NCBI GenBank assembly: GCA_037954235.1 | Contig: JBBMOA010000017.1 | Span: forward strand, 13,918,527-13,982,526 | DNA from: Aulostomus chinensis | Taxonomy: Eukaryota; Chordata; Actinopteri; Syngnathiformes; Aulostomidae | Direction of reading: 5' to 3' | Length of the DNA: 64,000 nt | Part shown: positions 1-13,343 of the stretch, in pieces | Position numbering within the stretch: position 1 is the stretch's first letter | Layout: each line of letters begins with the position of its first letter | Position numbers and translations under genes: made by a program | Notes under the pieces: generated by a model | Told to the model about the DNA's origin: nothing | The model's database searches: none | The model's input: the letters and a program-made list of their open reading frames with translations, nothing else

Positions 1-2984
1 TAACATGCGATTACATCATGAGACATGTTCTCCATTGGAATTTTTAAGTAAAGCACAGTTCTGTCTTTTGTCTCCATTTATGACTCAGCGGAAACTGTGT
101 ACTAACGGTCCGCTTCATGAAGATAAACAAATTTACAATCACAATTACTTTGAGAAATACACGGTCAGGCAGTCATCCTTAAAGGCTTCATGTGAGGTTA
201 TTTCAATAAATGGACTCTTAATACTTTGCACTGAGGTTTTCCTTGGTATGAATTATTAGCCAAGAGTGGCTAATGTTATAGATATTTCTGTAAACATTAA
301 CAGTTTACTGACTGCAGGATTCAATACTTATGCAAGCGTGTCGCTGCATTTTAGCATTCAACGCTGGCCAAATGTGACGAGTTTCAACAAAAAATGTATG
401 GTGTCTGGATGCAAAAGAAACGATCCACCTCTTACTGCGGCGGGAAGGTGCACCGTTTTCATTTTAAAGCATCCAGGATTTGTGGCTCCTCAATCTTGTG
501 AAGAAGAAATTGCTAATCCCTCTGCAGATTGTTAAAGTATTCTCAGACACTAAAACTCTCTTGCAGTCGTACTGTAGTCACAAGAAGAGCCGTTACAAAT
601 TCATTCTTCAGGAGAGCATCACATGTTGAGTCACTCAATGTCAGGAGATCATTAACCCCTAAAGCAACTGACATTTACCACTTCTTCCATCCCTATATTT
701 ACACTCCAATTGTGGCCTTCACAAGGAAACACTAACATCACAGCAGGGTGTAGGGTAACTCTAAATATGGTAAAATTGAAATTCTGGCTGAATATTCATA
801 GAATAACCTTGGCTGCAACAACCAGACTTGGCCAAAACAATAGCTGGATATCCAAAAATACACACCCACCCCCCACACACACAAACAGAAGGATATGCAA
901 GGTTTAACATGGAAAAAATGTCAGCTTGGGCTGCTCTTATTACATCCTTGAGTGGGGTGCAGAGGAGGGGAGGCAGGCATGCAAAAGCAGCCAAGGAGGG
1001 GACGGAGGGATGAACACGGAACCATGACAGTGAGGACCTGAAGAGAGGGGATGAGACAGAGGGAAGGGAATGAAAGATAAACACTCGGGCCTTGCCAGTC
1101 ATATTTCTGTTCGGGGATCGTATAAACATCCTGCTCGGCTAAGAATAACAGAGCATCGGCCTAATAAAACATAAGGGGGCACAATGAGGAGGAAGTGGGG
1201 GTGCCCAAGAAACAAGTCAACCTGGTAGGAAACAAACAAGACACGCACACCAGCTACATCTATTAGTGCTTCATGTGTCAAGCAAGGCTGAACAGAACGT
1301 CCCTTCAGCAAAGAGGAATACTTTCCTCTCTGAGAAGACATTAAGTGTTCGATAAGTAACCAACCTGCATTACATAAAATCAGCGTGGACTACAGTGAAG
1401 GAGCCAAGTAAGAGAGGCCGCATTTGGAACAAAGATTCCTCAAAATATACCAAAAACGCAACTCACCAGAATGCAGAGACATTACCCAGATTGTTACCTT
1501 AACGAGGCTGGTGTCCAAGTCTACTGAAAACAATAAGCACAGTAGATTTGACATCCTCGTTTTATTAAAAAAGCTAAGCATAGGAAATGTGATTATGTTC
1601 TTAAGTGAAACCCTTTCGACTCACATAAGACAACGTAATCCATTCCCATTCCTGAACTTCTGGCGATTGCTTCCATTATAGCAGTTGCATTGTGGATAAT
1701 TAGCTAAATAAGGGAGGAATAGACAACTATCTCACAACTAAATAGAGAGTCTACAGTAGAACTGCATGATTAATCATATTGCAATGCCAGCCTGCGTGAA
1801 AAAAAAAAAAAATTGGGGAAAAAGTGCTTGGAAAGTACTGCAAAAATATTGCATGGATGCCATCCTTTTTTTTTCAAGCTTTTTATTTAATTTTGTAAAA
1901 CATTTTGAACACCGTGCTGTGCAAATGTTTGTTCTGCATGCTACTTTAGTTCGAGCCGCGCACCTTTCTCGAAGGGAGTACATCTGATACCATTTACATT
2001 TGTTTATTATATAACATGTCGCAAAATGAATTTCATCAAACTTTGTAGCACCGTTCTACAGCTTTTCAGAATAGAAGACAGCAGTCAAACATGATTTTTA
2101 AAAAAAACGTGTTTATGGTCCATCAAGTTATGAAAGTGGTTTATTTAAAAGATGGCAAGTAGCTGTGGAACAACGTGATCATCCATCTGCCTCAAGACCA
2201 CGGCAGCTCCTTGTGAGTCCTTCCTGTAATGGTCACTATACCCGGGGTACAAAATGGGATTTAACATGCCGCCACTGACACATTTCTACTAGTATCATAA
2301 AGCTCAGGCTGTGCGGTGACAGGTCAAAGGTGATGCTGCTGACACCGAGTTTTCCACCAGCCAAGTGCCACAGCTCTGCAAGAATGCGAGTGGAGGTGAT
2401 GGTGGTGGTGGAGGGGTGTGGGCTGGGGTGGGAGGGGGGGGGGGTGCTCAATAAGACCTCAAAGACTGAGCTATGGGAGCAGATTCCTGTCGGTTGAATC
2501 TGTCACTGAAAACATCCTGGGAAGAGGGTGTGAACATCTTAGATCTTCTCTGTATGATGTCGGCTCTCATAAATGGGCTGTGGATTGTATGAGGAACACC
2601 TCTCAGATGGAAAGAGGGCGTGTGGTCAGTCAGAACCTGCCATTGTTTGACTTCCTGTTTAGACATATAGAAAAGCCACACAACACAAATAACTTGGTCT
2701 AACTCGCCGCATGCAAAGCCGAGGGGAAAAAAAAAAACACTCCGATGTTTGTAGCTTTAACGTTAAAAAAAGTAAAAGCCTGTTGATGGTTTTATCACAG
2801 AGGCATTTTTACTGAACAAAAGCAGCATAGGACGGTAAGCAGATGTGCAGGAGCAAAATGTGGTTACAGTAACGAGGTCGATTCTAAACTTCCTGGTAAG
2901 AACCTGCTGAGGTTTTTTGTGCTCGCAAAAACAATATTTCAAAGCAAGTTGCATATCCTCTCTCTCTCGGAGAGGAGAGAGAGA
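1..2984. other. gene-free region
   Basis: No open frame here resembles a known protein and none exceeds about 120 codons. The sequence is mostly unique and moderately AT-rich. A G-rich tract at 2,404-2,449 (GGT/GGGG runs) could form quadruplex structure. Nothing else recognisable. Confidence 0.6.
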
Positions 2985-2985
2985 G

Positions 2986-3014
<29 letters not shown>
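2985..3014 (+). repeat. (AC)n microsatellite next to a (GA)n stretch
   Basis: About 15 AC units directly after a short purine run (2,971-2,986). Confidence 0.9.
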
Positions 3015-3016
<2 letters not shown>

Positions 3017-6000
3017 AAGGATATTCAGACACAGATGGTACCAAAATACAAACTCATATTTCTGTGGCAAGACCTAAATGAAGAAAAATGTCTGGAGTAA
3101 TGTTTCAAAACACCAGCGGTTATAAGAAGGATGGAAGAGTGCGCCCCTCCTCCTCTGGCTGCACCTGCAGCACAGGGGGAATGCAGCGTCTTCCTCCACT
3201 ATCTGTTTAAAGAATAAAAGCTTCTAGGTTCAGAAAATGTCCTGAAAATGACATTCAAATGCAGTTTTTTTTTCTCCTAAAGGGTAATTAGATAAATGGA
3301 GCAGACTGCAGACGCAGTGGGTGACCACAGTGACCTTTCTGACTTGAAACTACTGGATGCTGACAACCACTCTAACAGAGACCTGCAGGGATTTTTTTCT
3401 CATTCCCTTTACAATCTGGTAACAATTTGAGACCTCAGAGCAGAGGAAACAAGAGTTAGTAGGCTGATTCTCATAGCAATGTCTTTTTATTCTTACCTGT
3501 CCAGGTGCAAAATCAACAAATATACGTAAGAATTGTTAATTTCTGTGTGGTAAGAGGAAAAGAAAGGGTGCAAATACTGCTGTCCAGAGGATGCGAGTAC
3601 TCACCAGTATATCTGCGGGGAAAATGCAGACATGAATTCACACCTGCTGTCAATTCTGCTGATTAGGGAGGTTAATTAGGGTCACGGACTTCTCTGGAGT
3701 AGTCAAAGACTGCACACGCAAACCGAAAGCCGCTCGAACTGTCTGTGTGCAAAACACAGCTCTTTAATTCGCTTGTGTCTGATCAGCAACACAGTTCTGT
3801 TGCGTTTTTATCCACGAGGCGTGTACTTGAGCAGCCAGAGACACACCTCCTCCCTACACGGGCCAGAAAACCTCAATGGCAGCTCAACTTCTTCCAGAGC
3901 CAATCAGAGCGCAGTTGACTCCGCCCCCCCTCCAGCCTGATGACGACAGCAGTCACTGAACCCTGTCATTGGGAGTGGATAGAAGATACCGCAGGATGCT
4001 ATTGATTTGTAGTCTCCAGGGCAACAAAATGACAGTCTTACCCTCTTCTTGAATGACAAAAACCAACCGAATCTTCTGTTGTGCGTGACATGTATCCAAA
4101 TGAGGACAGAGATATGATGACTGGCTCATTCACAAATATTTTCAAGGGCAAGTCCATGTTTGCATATCTCTGAAACAAATGATTTGAATAAATCATTGAA
4201 AAGAAATCGCTACAGATTCTTCAACTTGTCTGCAGAATGTAGAAATGATAGCTTTAAGTTTGACGCCGAAGTTTTGTTTTGTTTTTTTGCAGAAGATGGC
4301 CACGTTTATGTTATAGAAAGGACTGTTGCACTCATGTGACCTTCACATCTTATAGAATGACCTTTCCTTGCATGCAGTATGCTGCTGTTTGAAGAGAGAA
4401 AGATGCTCAGGACGCCCCCGAACTTTAAGAGGCAAATGATAAAATCCCGCCGGCCTCTACTGCCACCTTCTGAGCATTTGAGGAGCTGAATCTAAGTTCT
4501 ATGACAGTACATCTTAAGTGAAGCATGTACCGACTCTCCTGCCAATTTCACCATGTAAATGCGGAGTTAATTTTGTGTCTCTATCGTGCAAACAGGATTT
4601 GTATAAAATTGAAAAAAATACATTTATTTTGGAGTAAAACATTGCAATTGCAGATTGATTTTGTTCGTAAAACTGCATCAATGTTGTCAAATTGTCAAAT
4701 TCAAAGCTTTCCTTTGCACACCAAAGGTTTGGTTGCCACTCAATGGATTCTACCAGGACTTTGAAGGATTTTTTTTTTGTATTACAATGCAACTGTAACA
4801 AAAATAAGTAATAATTATGGACACTTTGCAAAAACTAACGTGGTATAAGACAAGAGACCTGCAATAATAATAATTAATCTTCTCAATCCCCACCTAACCA
4901 ATGCTTAATTTTTATTATAACATATTCAATTCTTATTTTTTACATTTTTTTTACCCCCTTCAGTATCATCAAATGTCCTGCACTGTGGCTAGCTGCACCC
5001 TTGTAATTGGATTTATTGCAGTGCACCCAATACATTGCTGTGTGAATTTTATGTTTTGGAACAAGGCTTGTTTTCTCCTTTTTGTTTTCATGGTGACATG
5101 AACACCACAGTATAACACACCCTGCTGTCACTGTAAGTCAGCCAGTTTGCAGATGCCCTTTAACCAAACCTCTTGGGTGGCAGCAGATGGCAAACATGTC
5201 TGGTAGAATAGCAAACAGCGAGGGTCTGATTTTGGCTTGTGCCATTTGACTTTATTTGCTCTACAAAAAAGTTTTGAAGTCATGACAGTTTTTTTTTTTT
5301 TTTTACTGAAATGTTAACAAGTGCCTAAATCACTATTATTACCATTCCTCTTTTATCACCTCAGATGTATTAAATATTGTAAACCATAGTCACAGTGATG
5401 GCAGATGGAAATATTTTGTATTTCTTAACTTGCTGTAACTTTATGTCAAGTGCAGGCTTGCTTTAATGCTTTTCAATGAGCATTTTTCTTCCTATATGAA
5501 TTAAAAGTGTTGGTGGGTCAAAACTCGGAACTACTAAATTGGAAATGCTGCACTGATATGATCTACGTCCCTTTTAATCGTTGCTGATCAAGAGTTTTGG
5601 TTAATCAGCAAAACACGTGAGGAAATGACGACATTGTAAAAACGTCTGGCTAAGAAAAAAATTACGTAAGATTCCTACGAATTGTTTATCTTAGAAGCAT
5701 TTCATTACCATTTTTCCATTCATGAAATTCATTAACTGGATATACTGAAAGTTAACATAAAAGATTCAATGACACAAAATGTCCACAGGGTGTCACTGTT
5801 GTCAATGGAATAGTAAAGTAATACTGTACGAGTTGGAGGACCTCGCTGGAGTTGAGCTACTCTCTTTAATTCATTTGTGACTTTCGATTTTTATTTTAGG
5901 GTTATGTTGTTGGAGTTTTGTATTTATTAATTTAAAGCTAATTAGCTGATCTACTTTTAATCACTTGTTTTCATAAATTCCATCATTATTTTGGGTACGA

Positions 6001-7923
6001 TTTACTTTTTCAAAACCTCAGTTAATATATCTGGATTGATGGAAAACATTGAAATGCCAACATTTGGAAAAGAGTAAACTACTTGTCACTTTTAGAGTTT
6101 ATGTATAGATTTAAATTAACTTCCTGCAGACACCCTCTACATAATTGCCAAACTGCTACATACTCTCTAAATCCCAACTCAGTGGCTGAAGTTATTGGGG
6201 AAAGTCATTCAGAAAGCAGATACAACTCTAAAACATTGCTTTTCATTTGAAGTGTGTGTACCATGGCCATGTAATCCTGATTAAAACAGGTGTTGCAATT
6301 TTGCCACAATTTGGTTGAACAGTACAGGATTAGGAGAACAGGATTAATTGACTGATCCGTTTTCTCATGAGGAGGGAGAATAGTGACCCCCTCTGTTCAT
6401 TTTGAGGAAGCGCAGGCCAGCTGCTATTATTGTTGCTCTACATAAACAGCTGCACATCTGGGCAGGCCCGTGCCTCAGGGGAGCAGAGGGGAGGCCGAGG
6501 ACCGACTGCACAACATGTAAATGAACAAGGCCCTGAAGGGGACAGCAGTCGACAAGCCTGGCTTCTTTTCCAAGGAGGCTTAAGTTTCCTTTTTGGACCC
6601 TGAGTGTAAAAGTGATCTTTTTTGTGTGTGTGTGTCTGTCTGTCTTGTTCACTGGCGCTACGTGTGAGAAGTCTTGCACATTACGAACCTTTACTTGAGC
6701 GTGTCTGTTCATGGAAACCTTTCAGCAAAACAAGGCTATGATTTCACATTCTTTCTATCACAGCAAGGATATACTCTCCTGCATAAGATCCTCCTACGTG
6801 AGCGTTTCCATATTGGCAGTGTTTTGTTGTTGTTGTTGTGTGTGTGTTTATGTCCATTAGTGTAAGCATGTGCAGGCCTACAGGTTTATCCTGTGTGGAG
6901 ACATGGAGGATGGCTTTTTCTCATGCATACATGTGGCTGTGTGTTGGGACCTCTGTTCTCCAGGCTCGCTGCACGCCACACTTGCTTGCAGGTGGTCTGT
7001 CCGCACTTGGGGGCCGACCAGATTTAATATTTCATAGGAGCAGAGCACAACCCTGGATGCCATCATTGAGTCCACATGGCCAGCCAGAACGCGGCTCTGT
7101 GAACACTCGTCTGAAATATGTGGCCTGCCAGCCCCCCCCCCCACAATCTTCCCTGCTTGCTCACTTGCTGGGCCTCACAATTAAAAGCTTGCCACAGCTA
7201 CAGATGTTAGCAGCTGTCTTTAACCCCTTAGATGCCACGTTGTCATTCCATTTGGCTGCTCCCAACTGTGTAAACTGTTAGAAGCTGCCGAAAGACTGAT
7301 TGTTACCAAAGCTTTACTAAAAGAAGTAATGTGCAGATAGAATGTTGGCTGTGAAACAGGAATAAAGGGTACAACGAAGAAGAAAAAAAGAAGTGGGAGA
7401 AATTCCTGAAGTTTTTACACCCCTTCACCCTCACACACGGTGTAAACAGGAAACTAAAGCTCACTTCAGATTTGTGCTCATGATTCATCAAAGTCCAGTG
7501 AAACTTGTGTCTTTTTTTCTCGCTTTTGCTGTAAGAGGTCAAACCATCATGTACAGTGTAACGTTGGACTTTGGCCAAAGAGAACACAGGGAACTTCACA
7601 GCACCATTATTCAACAAGGTCAGACCTGATTTAGATTTGAAACCAAAGCCAAAACAGGGCATCTTGAAGCTGTTAGGAAACTATTCCAGATCTTAAACAG
7701 ACCAGGGGGACTGTGTACATCTCCCTAATTGCACATGTCAATTTATGTACAAGCGCTTGGTTTAGTCAAGCTCCATTAATCCCCCTCTCCTTCTCTCATG
7801 CTGCTTCACTGTCACTGTCTCCCTCTTTCAACTCCGTCCATCATCATGATATACAAACTCAATGTCCAGCACCTGAAAATGTACAGATTTAAGTGTGTGT
7901 AGCCTGTTTTACTGCTGAAGCAA

Positions 7924-7926
<3 letters not shown>
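3015..7926. other. gene-free region
   Basis: AT-rich non-coding DNA with short homopolymers (T run at about 5,289-5,304). No coding frame or recognisable mobile element. The stretch 6,380-6,560 is less AT-rich and has CAGCTG E-box motifs; it may be a regulatory element, but nothing decides this. Confidence 0.55.
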
Positions 7927-8004
<78 letters not shown>

Positions 8005-8035
8005 CACGCACGCACACACACACACACACACACAC
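7927..8035 (+). repeat. long (CA)n microsatellite, slightly interrupted
   Basis: About 54 CA units with four CG interruptions, one of the longest in the window. It produces His/Thr and Val/Cys open frames on the two strands that are not genes. Confidence 0.97.
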
Positions 8036-9374
8036 TAACAGAATGAATGTGAGGCAAACCAACAATAAGTCACAGAGACAAACCATGTCAGTTCACAGTT
8101 TGACAGCTTGTTAATGTTGTGTGACCTCTCTGGGAACAAAAGATACATTCTAGAAAGTCAAAACTGCATGTAATTAATCCAATAGCAGCAATAACTCTCT
8201 CAAATATTATAATATATTATTATAAATCCCACTATACTATCAGTGGTGAGCAAGACAAATGAAGAGGCTTGTCAAAGACCTCACACATCCATGGGAGTGA
8301 GGGGAGCAGGTGAAAAGAGTTGTTACTCACTTCTCCAGCGTCAGGGCCTATATAATGTTTTAACACACTGACCATAACCCTTCAGGGACCCAGCTTCAAT
8401 AATGCTGTCATCACCTGGTTTGAGAGTTGAGGCTCGATGCTGTGACACAACCATCCAGCGTCCATGGGAGAGAGACCAAAGAAAACATGGAGCAACTTTT
8501 CCCTCTGAAAGTTGCTCTTATACGGGCCAGTCTACAGAACCGGTTCAAAGTCAGAGTTGGAAACAGCTTGATATAAAAGTTTCTTTCCCTTTCCCCAAAC
8601 CCTCTACGTGCATAAACTGTATAATAACGAAGGTACGCGTTTAAAATGTGTTTGAAAAAAAAACAACAACTTGGAATATGTTTCCTCTCCTACAGCACGA
8701 CAATTTAAAAGAAGCATTAAACACCTGTTGATAGTTTGTTGACATTTACTGTGTAAATAGACCTACTTTTTGTAATTAAGTTGAAATGTAGTCACTGGTA
8801 CATTGATTACAGGTAGCAAAAATAAACTCCCTTAGCAGTCAGAGCTTTACATGAACAATTAATGTGTGAAGTAAAATTGGGCCCAAAGTGAAAAATATTG
8901 GAATATCCTTTTAATGTTTTGTTATTAAATATACATTAATTTATTTATTATAAACATTTGACAGGGAAGGGGACTTTTTCTTGTTTCAGAAACTTCAAAT
9001 GTTTTATCTCTTTTAAACAAAACGAAAGGAGACATTTGTTCTCACTGGTGGTGAGTAGTGAGGTGAGGGGAACGTGAAGTGTTTGTACATGTACCCTTTG
9101 TACATAATGGTTATAGAAACAATTATGTTCACTGTATTTTCATCACTTATCGCTGTTTCACTGTAAAAATACATTTAACAGTAGAAGTGTTCATTGTATT
9201 TGTGATGCAACCCTTAACTCGCAACCTGTGACATAAAATAGCCTAAAAATTATGATGTAACGTTACTAGGTTAGTATTATTACACTAGTATTTAAAGCCT
9301 GTTGATAATATTCCTTCATGTATTCAGCGTTCCCGCTGTATTTCCTGTTGGATGTTTACTTCTCACTCGTTTAT
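8036..9374. other. gene-free region
   Basis: AT-rich unique sequence. No coding frame, RNA gene or recognisable repeat seen. Confidence 0.55.
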
Positions 9375-9765
9375 TGTCCTCACCTGTGCGCGTCTCTTCA
9401 GCCAATCAGCTCCCGCCTGCCGTCTGTCTCTCGTTAGCTGATTAGCACGACTGTTTCTCGATCCCGTGCTTTTTTGTCTCTGTCTGATTCTCTGTTCAGT
9501 CCCATTTGTCAGACGTTCCTTCAGTTTGCTCCTTGCTTCTGTTTTGCCATTTCTGCTCTCTTGGTTTTCCTGTGCTGAGTTATTTTTCCATGCTCTCTTT
9601 GTTACTTTACGTGACAAAAAAGTTCCCGTTTGCCTCTGCTGTTGTTTCTGTGTACAGTTTGACCTGCCTCTAAACAACTGTGGCACATATGCGCTTCTAA
9701 TGTAGAGGTTTTTATTTAATTCACCTTTATGGGTTCTGTTATTAAAAGAGGCTTTACTCTTCAAT
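9375..9765 (+). mobile_element. possible LTR-type retroelement relic (copy 1)
   Basis: A pyrimidine-rich stretch contains the phrase CCAATCAGCTCC followed by CT-rich sequence and ends with a TTATTAAAAGAGGC segment. The same phrase and general composition recur at 40,805-41,060, so the two may be copies of one family. The style resembles fish LTR-retrotransposon ends that carry CT-rich R/U5 sequence and a run-on polyadenylation motif. No coding part is present. The open frame on the opposite strand (133 codons) has no family resemblance. Confidence 0.3.
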
Positions 9766-12017
9766 CTCCAGTAGGGAAAAATGTGTGATGTCTGGTCACT
9801 TTAGACTTAAAAAAACAAAACAGATGGAGAATAGCCAAAGCTAAATGGCCTCAAAACCGTCATCCACAAACCAATGAGTGATGTCAACGTAGCGACGTCT
9901 ACTTCTTATAAACAGACGGTGGTCACTGATAACATGTTTTGACAAACATAAGTCCTTTCAATGTCCAGAGTTTCAAGTTTTTTTCTACGCTGGATTTGGA
10001 GGCTGCATAGAAAACCAAAACGATGAGCTGAAAGACACAAAAGTGCTCAGTAGAAGTGAGTGAGCACAACTGTAGATTCTGTTTCTGTGGGTCTGTCAGG
10101 GGGTTTTCATATTAAAATTTCAATTTAAGAAAAATATCAACAATGTTCCATTTACTTTATGAACTTGGGAGGCTCAGAAAAATGTCTCATTATTTGGAAA
10201 AAATTAAACCAAGACTATCTGCACGACCACCGCATGGAAAAACAACAACAACGACACATTTAAACTTTGGTATTTTCTGTTTTCTTGATATTTCATTTCC
10301 TACTGTTCACAGCTCCAGAGAGAGAGAGAGACGCAAAACTCTTAGTGAGTGTGTGATGACGCTAATGCTGAGCTTGAACTTCAGTCCCTCAAATTATTGA
10401 GTCGATCCGAAACACATCCCTCCTTGCTCTGACATAGAGGGCTGAGGGGAAGGAGGCCCTCGCTACAATACCTTCTCAGTGCTTGCGTGCTATTTTGGAT
10501 ATAGTAAACAAATATCTGTGTTTGGAAAGCAATCATCTGGCAAAAAAAAACATCTAGTTGGAGGATGAAAGAGAGCTGACCATGTTTGATTGGACTCAGA
10601 TGAATGTGACGCTTCCTTTTTAGACATATATACATGCTGATCTTCGGAAATCAACATATCCAATCTATTTGTGTGCATTTCCATCACTCCAGCGTTAGAA
10701 TAATTGTTTAAAGTTTTACTGTAGCTTCTTACAAACATGATTTATGTTTGCGATTCTTAAATTCTTTTGTGATCTCCGTCAGTGACAGGTTGAAATATTT
10801 TGCCTGTCATTTCTGAGATGCAGCTTTAGTGTGAAAGCATGTTACTAATTGAGCCGCGATTAATCCTAATTACAATGGAACGTGATGTTCAAAGCCTTGC
10901 TGAGCGCCATAATGACTTCAAACACTAGAGGGTAGCCTATTCAAGGAGCATTGGCTGTTTTCCTCTTCCCAGAGATAACGTGTCCCACCAAATATTTCAA
11001 TAGAAGGGAGATAGGGCCGTTAAAATACCTTTAAAAGGTCAAAGAAAGCCAACTTCAAGGTTTGTTGTCTCACCAGTTGTGTGTTACACTGAGAGGCAGT
11101 TGGGATGTCTTATGGGCTTTGCAAAGAGGGGGGTCCTGCCATTCTACAGGTTCACAGGAAAGATGGCCAAACATGTTTGCTCATGCCATGGGACACAATG
11201 TTTTCAGAGGAACAGCAGGAGCAGCGGAGGGGGTGGAGGATGGGAGGGGAGCCAAGGAGAGGTGGGTGGGAGGAGGAAAAAGGTTTGAAGGAGTCTGGTG
11301 GCCACATGTCGCCCTCGCTGCTAACTGCTTGGATATTGTAGGGAAGGGTTTTCGTGCTAAACATTGATGCAGAGGATGAAAATAAACCCTGTACAAATAC
11401 AAGGACTGGGTGGCAGAATGGTGAAGACAGGCCCCAGATGAAGCAACAACCCTCCTCCTTGGCCCCTCAATGGCTGAACCTAGACCTTGACCTCCAGCAC
11501 TCATTCCTGCTCCCAACTTGTGTGAACTTCTGTTCTTGAATGCTTTCTGGCAAGTGCAAAGTTTCCAAAATTCACCGGCAACAATAGAACTCCTCTGCTA
11601 CCATATTAGGAGCAGACATGTCTTCATCGGTGTTACACCCAGAGGTATGTCACATTACCACACAGTAAAACAGGTTAAAGAGAACCTTAATTGCTCGCTT
11701 GCTGTTCTTTGAAAAGCTCAATTTTCCTTGCAAGAAAACTTTCCAAAAGCAGGGAAGGTTAAAGCAGAAGGAGAGAGCCACATCAAACGAGGAGTGTGCA
11801 TGAATCTGTCAGCAATGAAGGGCTATTACTACAGTAGCAGCACCCTGCCTTAGGGAATATGCTGTCAGCCTCCCCATTAAAAGACTGACCTGGACAGAGA
11901 CAGCCTGGAGTTAGCTCATTTTTTCAGTTGTTGGTGGTTCTCTGTCATTTAGTCAAATCTAGCAAGAATAAAGCTAAAAAGAAAGCAGTGTTTTTGAACA
12001 GAATGTCTGAGTGTAGA
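9766..12017. other. gene-free region with a candidate conserved element
   Basis: No coding gene. It contains the candidate regulatory stretch at 10,741-10,960. The part 11,050-11,530 is less AT-rich, with several overlapping open frames on both strands, none protein-like. Confidence 0.5.
10741..10960. promoter_or_regulatory. candidate conserved non-coding element
   Basis: Repeat-free sequence with clustered developmental motifs: TGACAG (10,783-10,788) and CCTGTCA (10,803-10,809) of Meis/TGIF type in opposite orientation, TAATT (10,846-10,850), TAATCC of Otx/Pitx type (10,861-10,866) directly followed by TAATTA (10,867-10,872), and a CTCF-like ACACTAGAGGGTAG (10,922-10,935). Such clusters are typical of enhancers in deserts around bmp4, but cross-species alignment would be needed to confirm. 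Confidence 0.3.
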
Positions 12018-12037
12018 AGAGAGAGAGAGAGAGAGAA

Positions 12038-12060
<23 letters not shown>
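12018..12060 (+). repeat. (GA)n then (GT)n compound microsatellite
   Basis: A GA run (12,018-12,036) followed by a GT run (12,038-12,060) and a short GGTG-rich tail. Confidence 0.9.
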
Positions 12061-12068
<8 letters not shown>

Positions 12069-12258
12069 GGTTGGTGGGGGTAAAAAAGCGAGATAAACAG
12101 TGTGTTTGTGTCCTGTCTGCAAAATTAGAAACACAAACACATCAGATCTTAAACAAGCTTACCACATCCAACTTCTGCGAGCAATTAGAAAAGCATCAAC
12201 ACCATTACACACTGACTCTGACATGCTAAGTGTAAACCCTTCACCTTTCCCGGTGAGT

Positions 12259-12259
<1 letters not shown>

Positions 12260-12339
<80 letters not shown>
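12260..12339 (+). repeat. (AC)n microsatellite
   Basis: About 40 uninterrupted AC units. Confidence 0.97.
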
Positions 12340-12343
<4 letters not shown>

Positions 12344-12720
12344 CGAGCGATAAAGCTAATGGGGGTCCTAGAAATGCAGCACATGAGAAAAGAAAGCGAT
12401 CCATCTCAGTGGTGGTAACCCCCTTGCTAGAGTCCAGCCTGGGGACAGAGGAACCACCACAGAGGTTGAGCAGTAGTTAGTGAACCTGTCTGTCTCCTGT
12501 CAGACGGCTGTCACACACACATTGCGCCAACCATCAATACACATAGGCCTTTCCCCCTTTTTTCCAGGTCTATATGCGCTGAACATACGTGTTTTGATTG
12601 CTGACGGCCATGTCAGGAGTCAAGTAGAGCCTCTTAAAATGTGGCCTAGGGGCAAGGGTCATCCGCTAATGAGTAAAAGCTTTTTTTTCCCTTTGTTGGC
12701 AAGGAGGGAGTAAGGAAATG

Positions 12721-12985
12721 TGCTCACTAGGTGGTAGGGAGGTGAGGAGGGGGTAGCAGGGGAGGAGAGTGTGAAGGGATGGGTAGTGGCAGGGGAGAGG
12801 AAGGGTGAAAGGCCTGAGAGGGTGGGTGGGTGGTGGGTGTCAGGAAGTAGAGCGAGAGGGGAGACAAGAGGTGAGGTCTCAGGTGAGAGGGGGTGATAAT
12901 GATAAACTTTGTTTTTCTGGCTTGTCTGGTGGAGAGAGGTGGAGAAAAGCAGGAGAGAGAGGCGAGACGAGACGACTGAGGAGTG
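12721..12985 (+). repeat. G-rich purine tract
   Basis: About 265 bases strongly biased to G and A on the plus strand, with many GGG and GGTGGG blocks (for example 12,819-12,838). It is a low-complexity purine tract with quadruplex potential. The Pro/Ser-rich frame on the minus strand is a by-product. Confidence 0.75.
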
Positions 12986-13240
12986 TTAACTGTAAGAAGT
13001 GACCTCATGTTTTTGTGTTTTACTCACTGTGTTCCTCTTCAAGCCTTCTTGTGATTTTGATTTGGGCTTATAAAAATAACAAGACGCCCTGGAGAATGAC
13101 TTGACATCTCTCACCTGTTTCACATTAGCTGTGTTTGCATTTAATTGTGACTCAGATTTTCAGCAAACTTTGGAAATGTCACAATCATGGCAATACAAAT
13201 TTGGAGTAAAGGGAGTATAACACATGGCCTTAAAAAAAAG

Positions 13241-13343
13241 AAGTATGTATATGTTTTATATATGTTATATTATGTATGTATGCATATGTTTTATATATAT
13301 ATGTATATATATGTGTGTATGTATATATATATATATATGTATG
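13241..13343 (+). repeat. AT-rich TATG/TATA simple repeat
   Basis: Imperfect TATG, TGTA and TA units over about 100 bases, followed by unique sequence. Confidence 0.85.

Noticed and set aside
9363..9764. 133-codon basic minus-strand open frame
   Set aside because: Lies opposite a CT-rich repeat-like stretch; the Arg/Gln/Asn content is explained by base composition.
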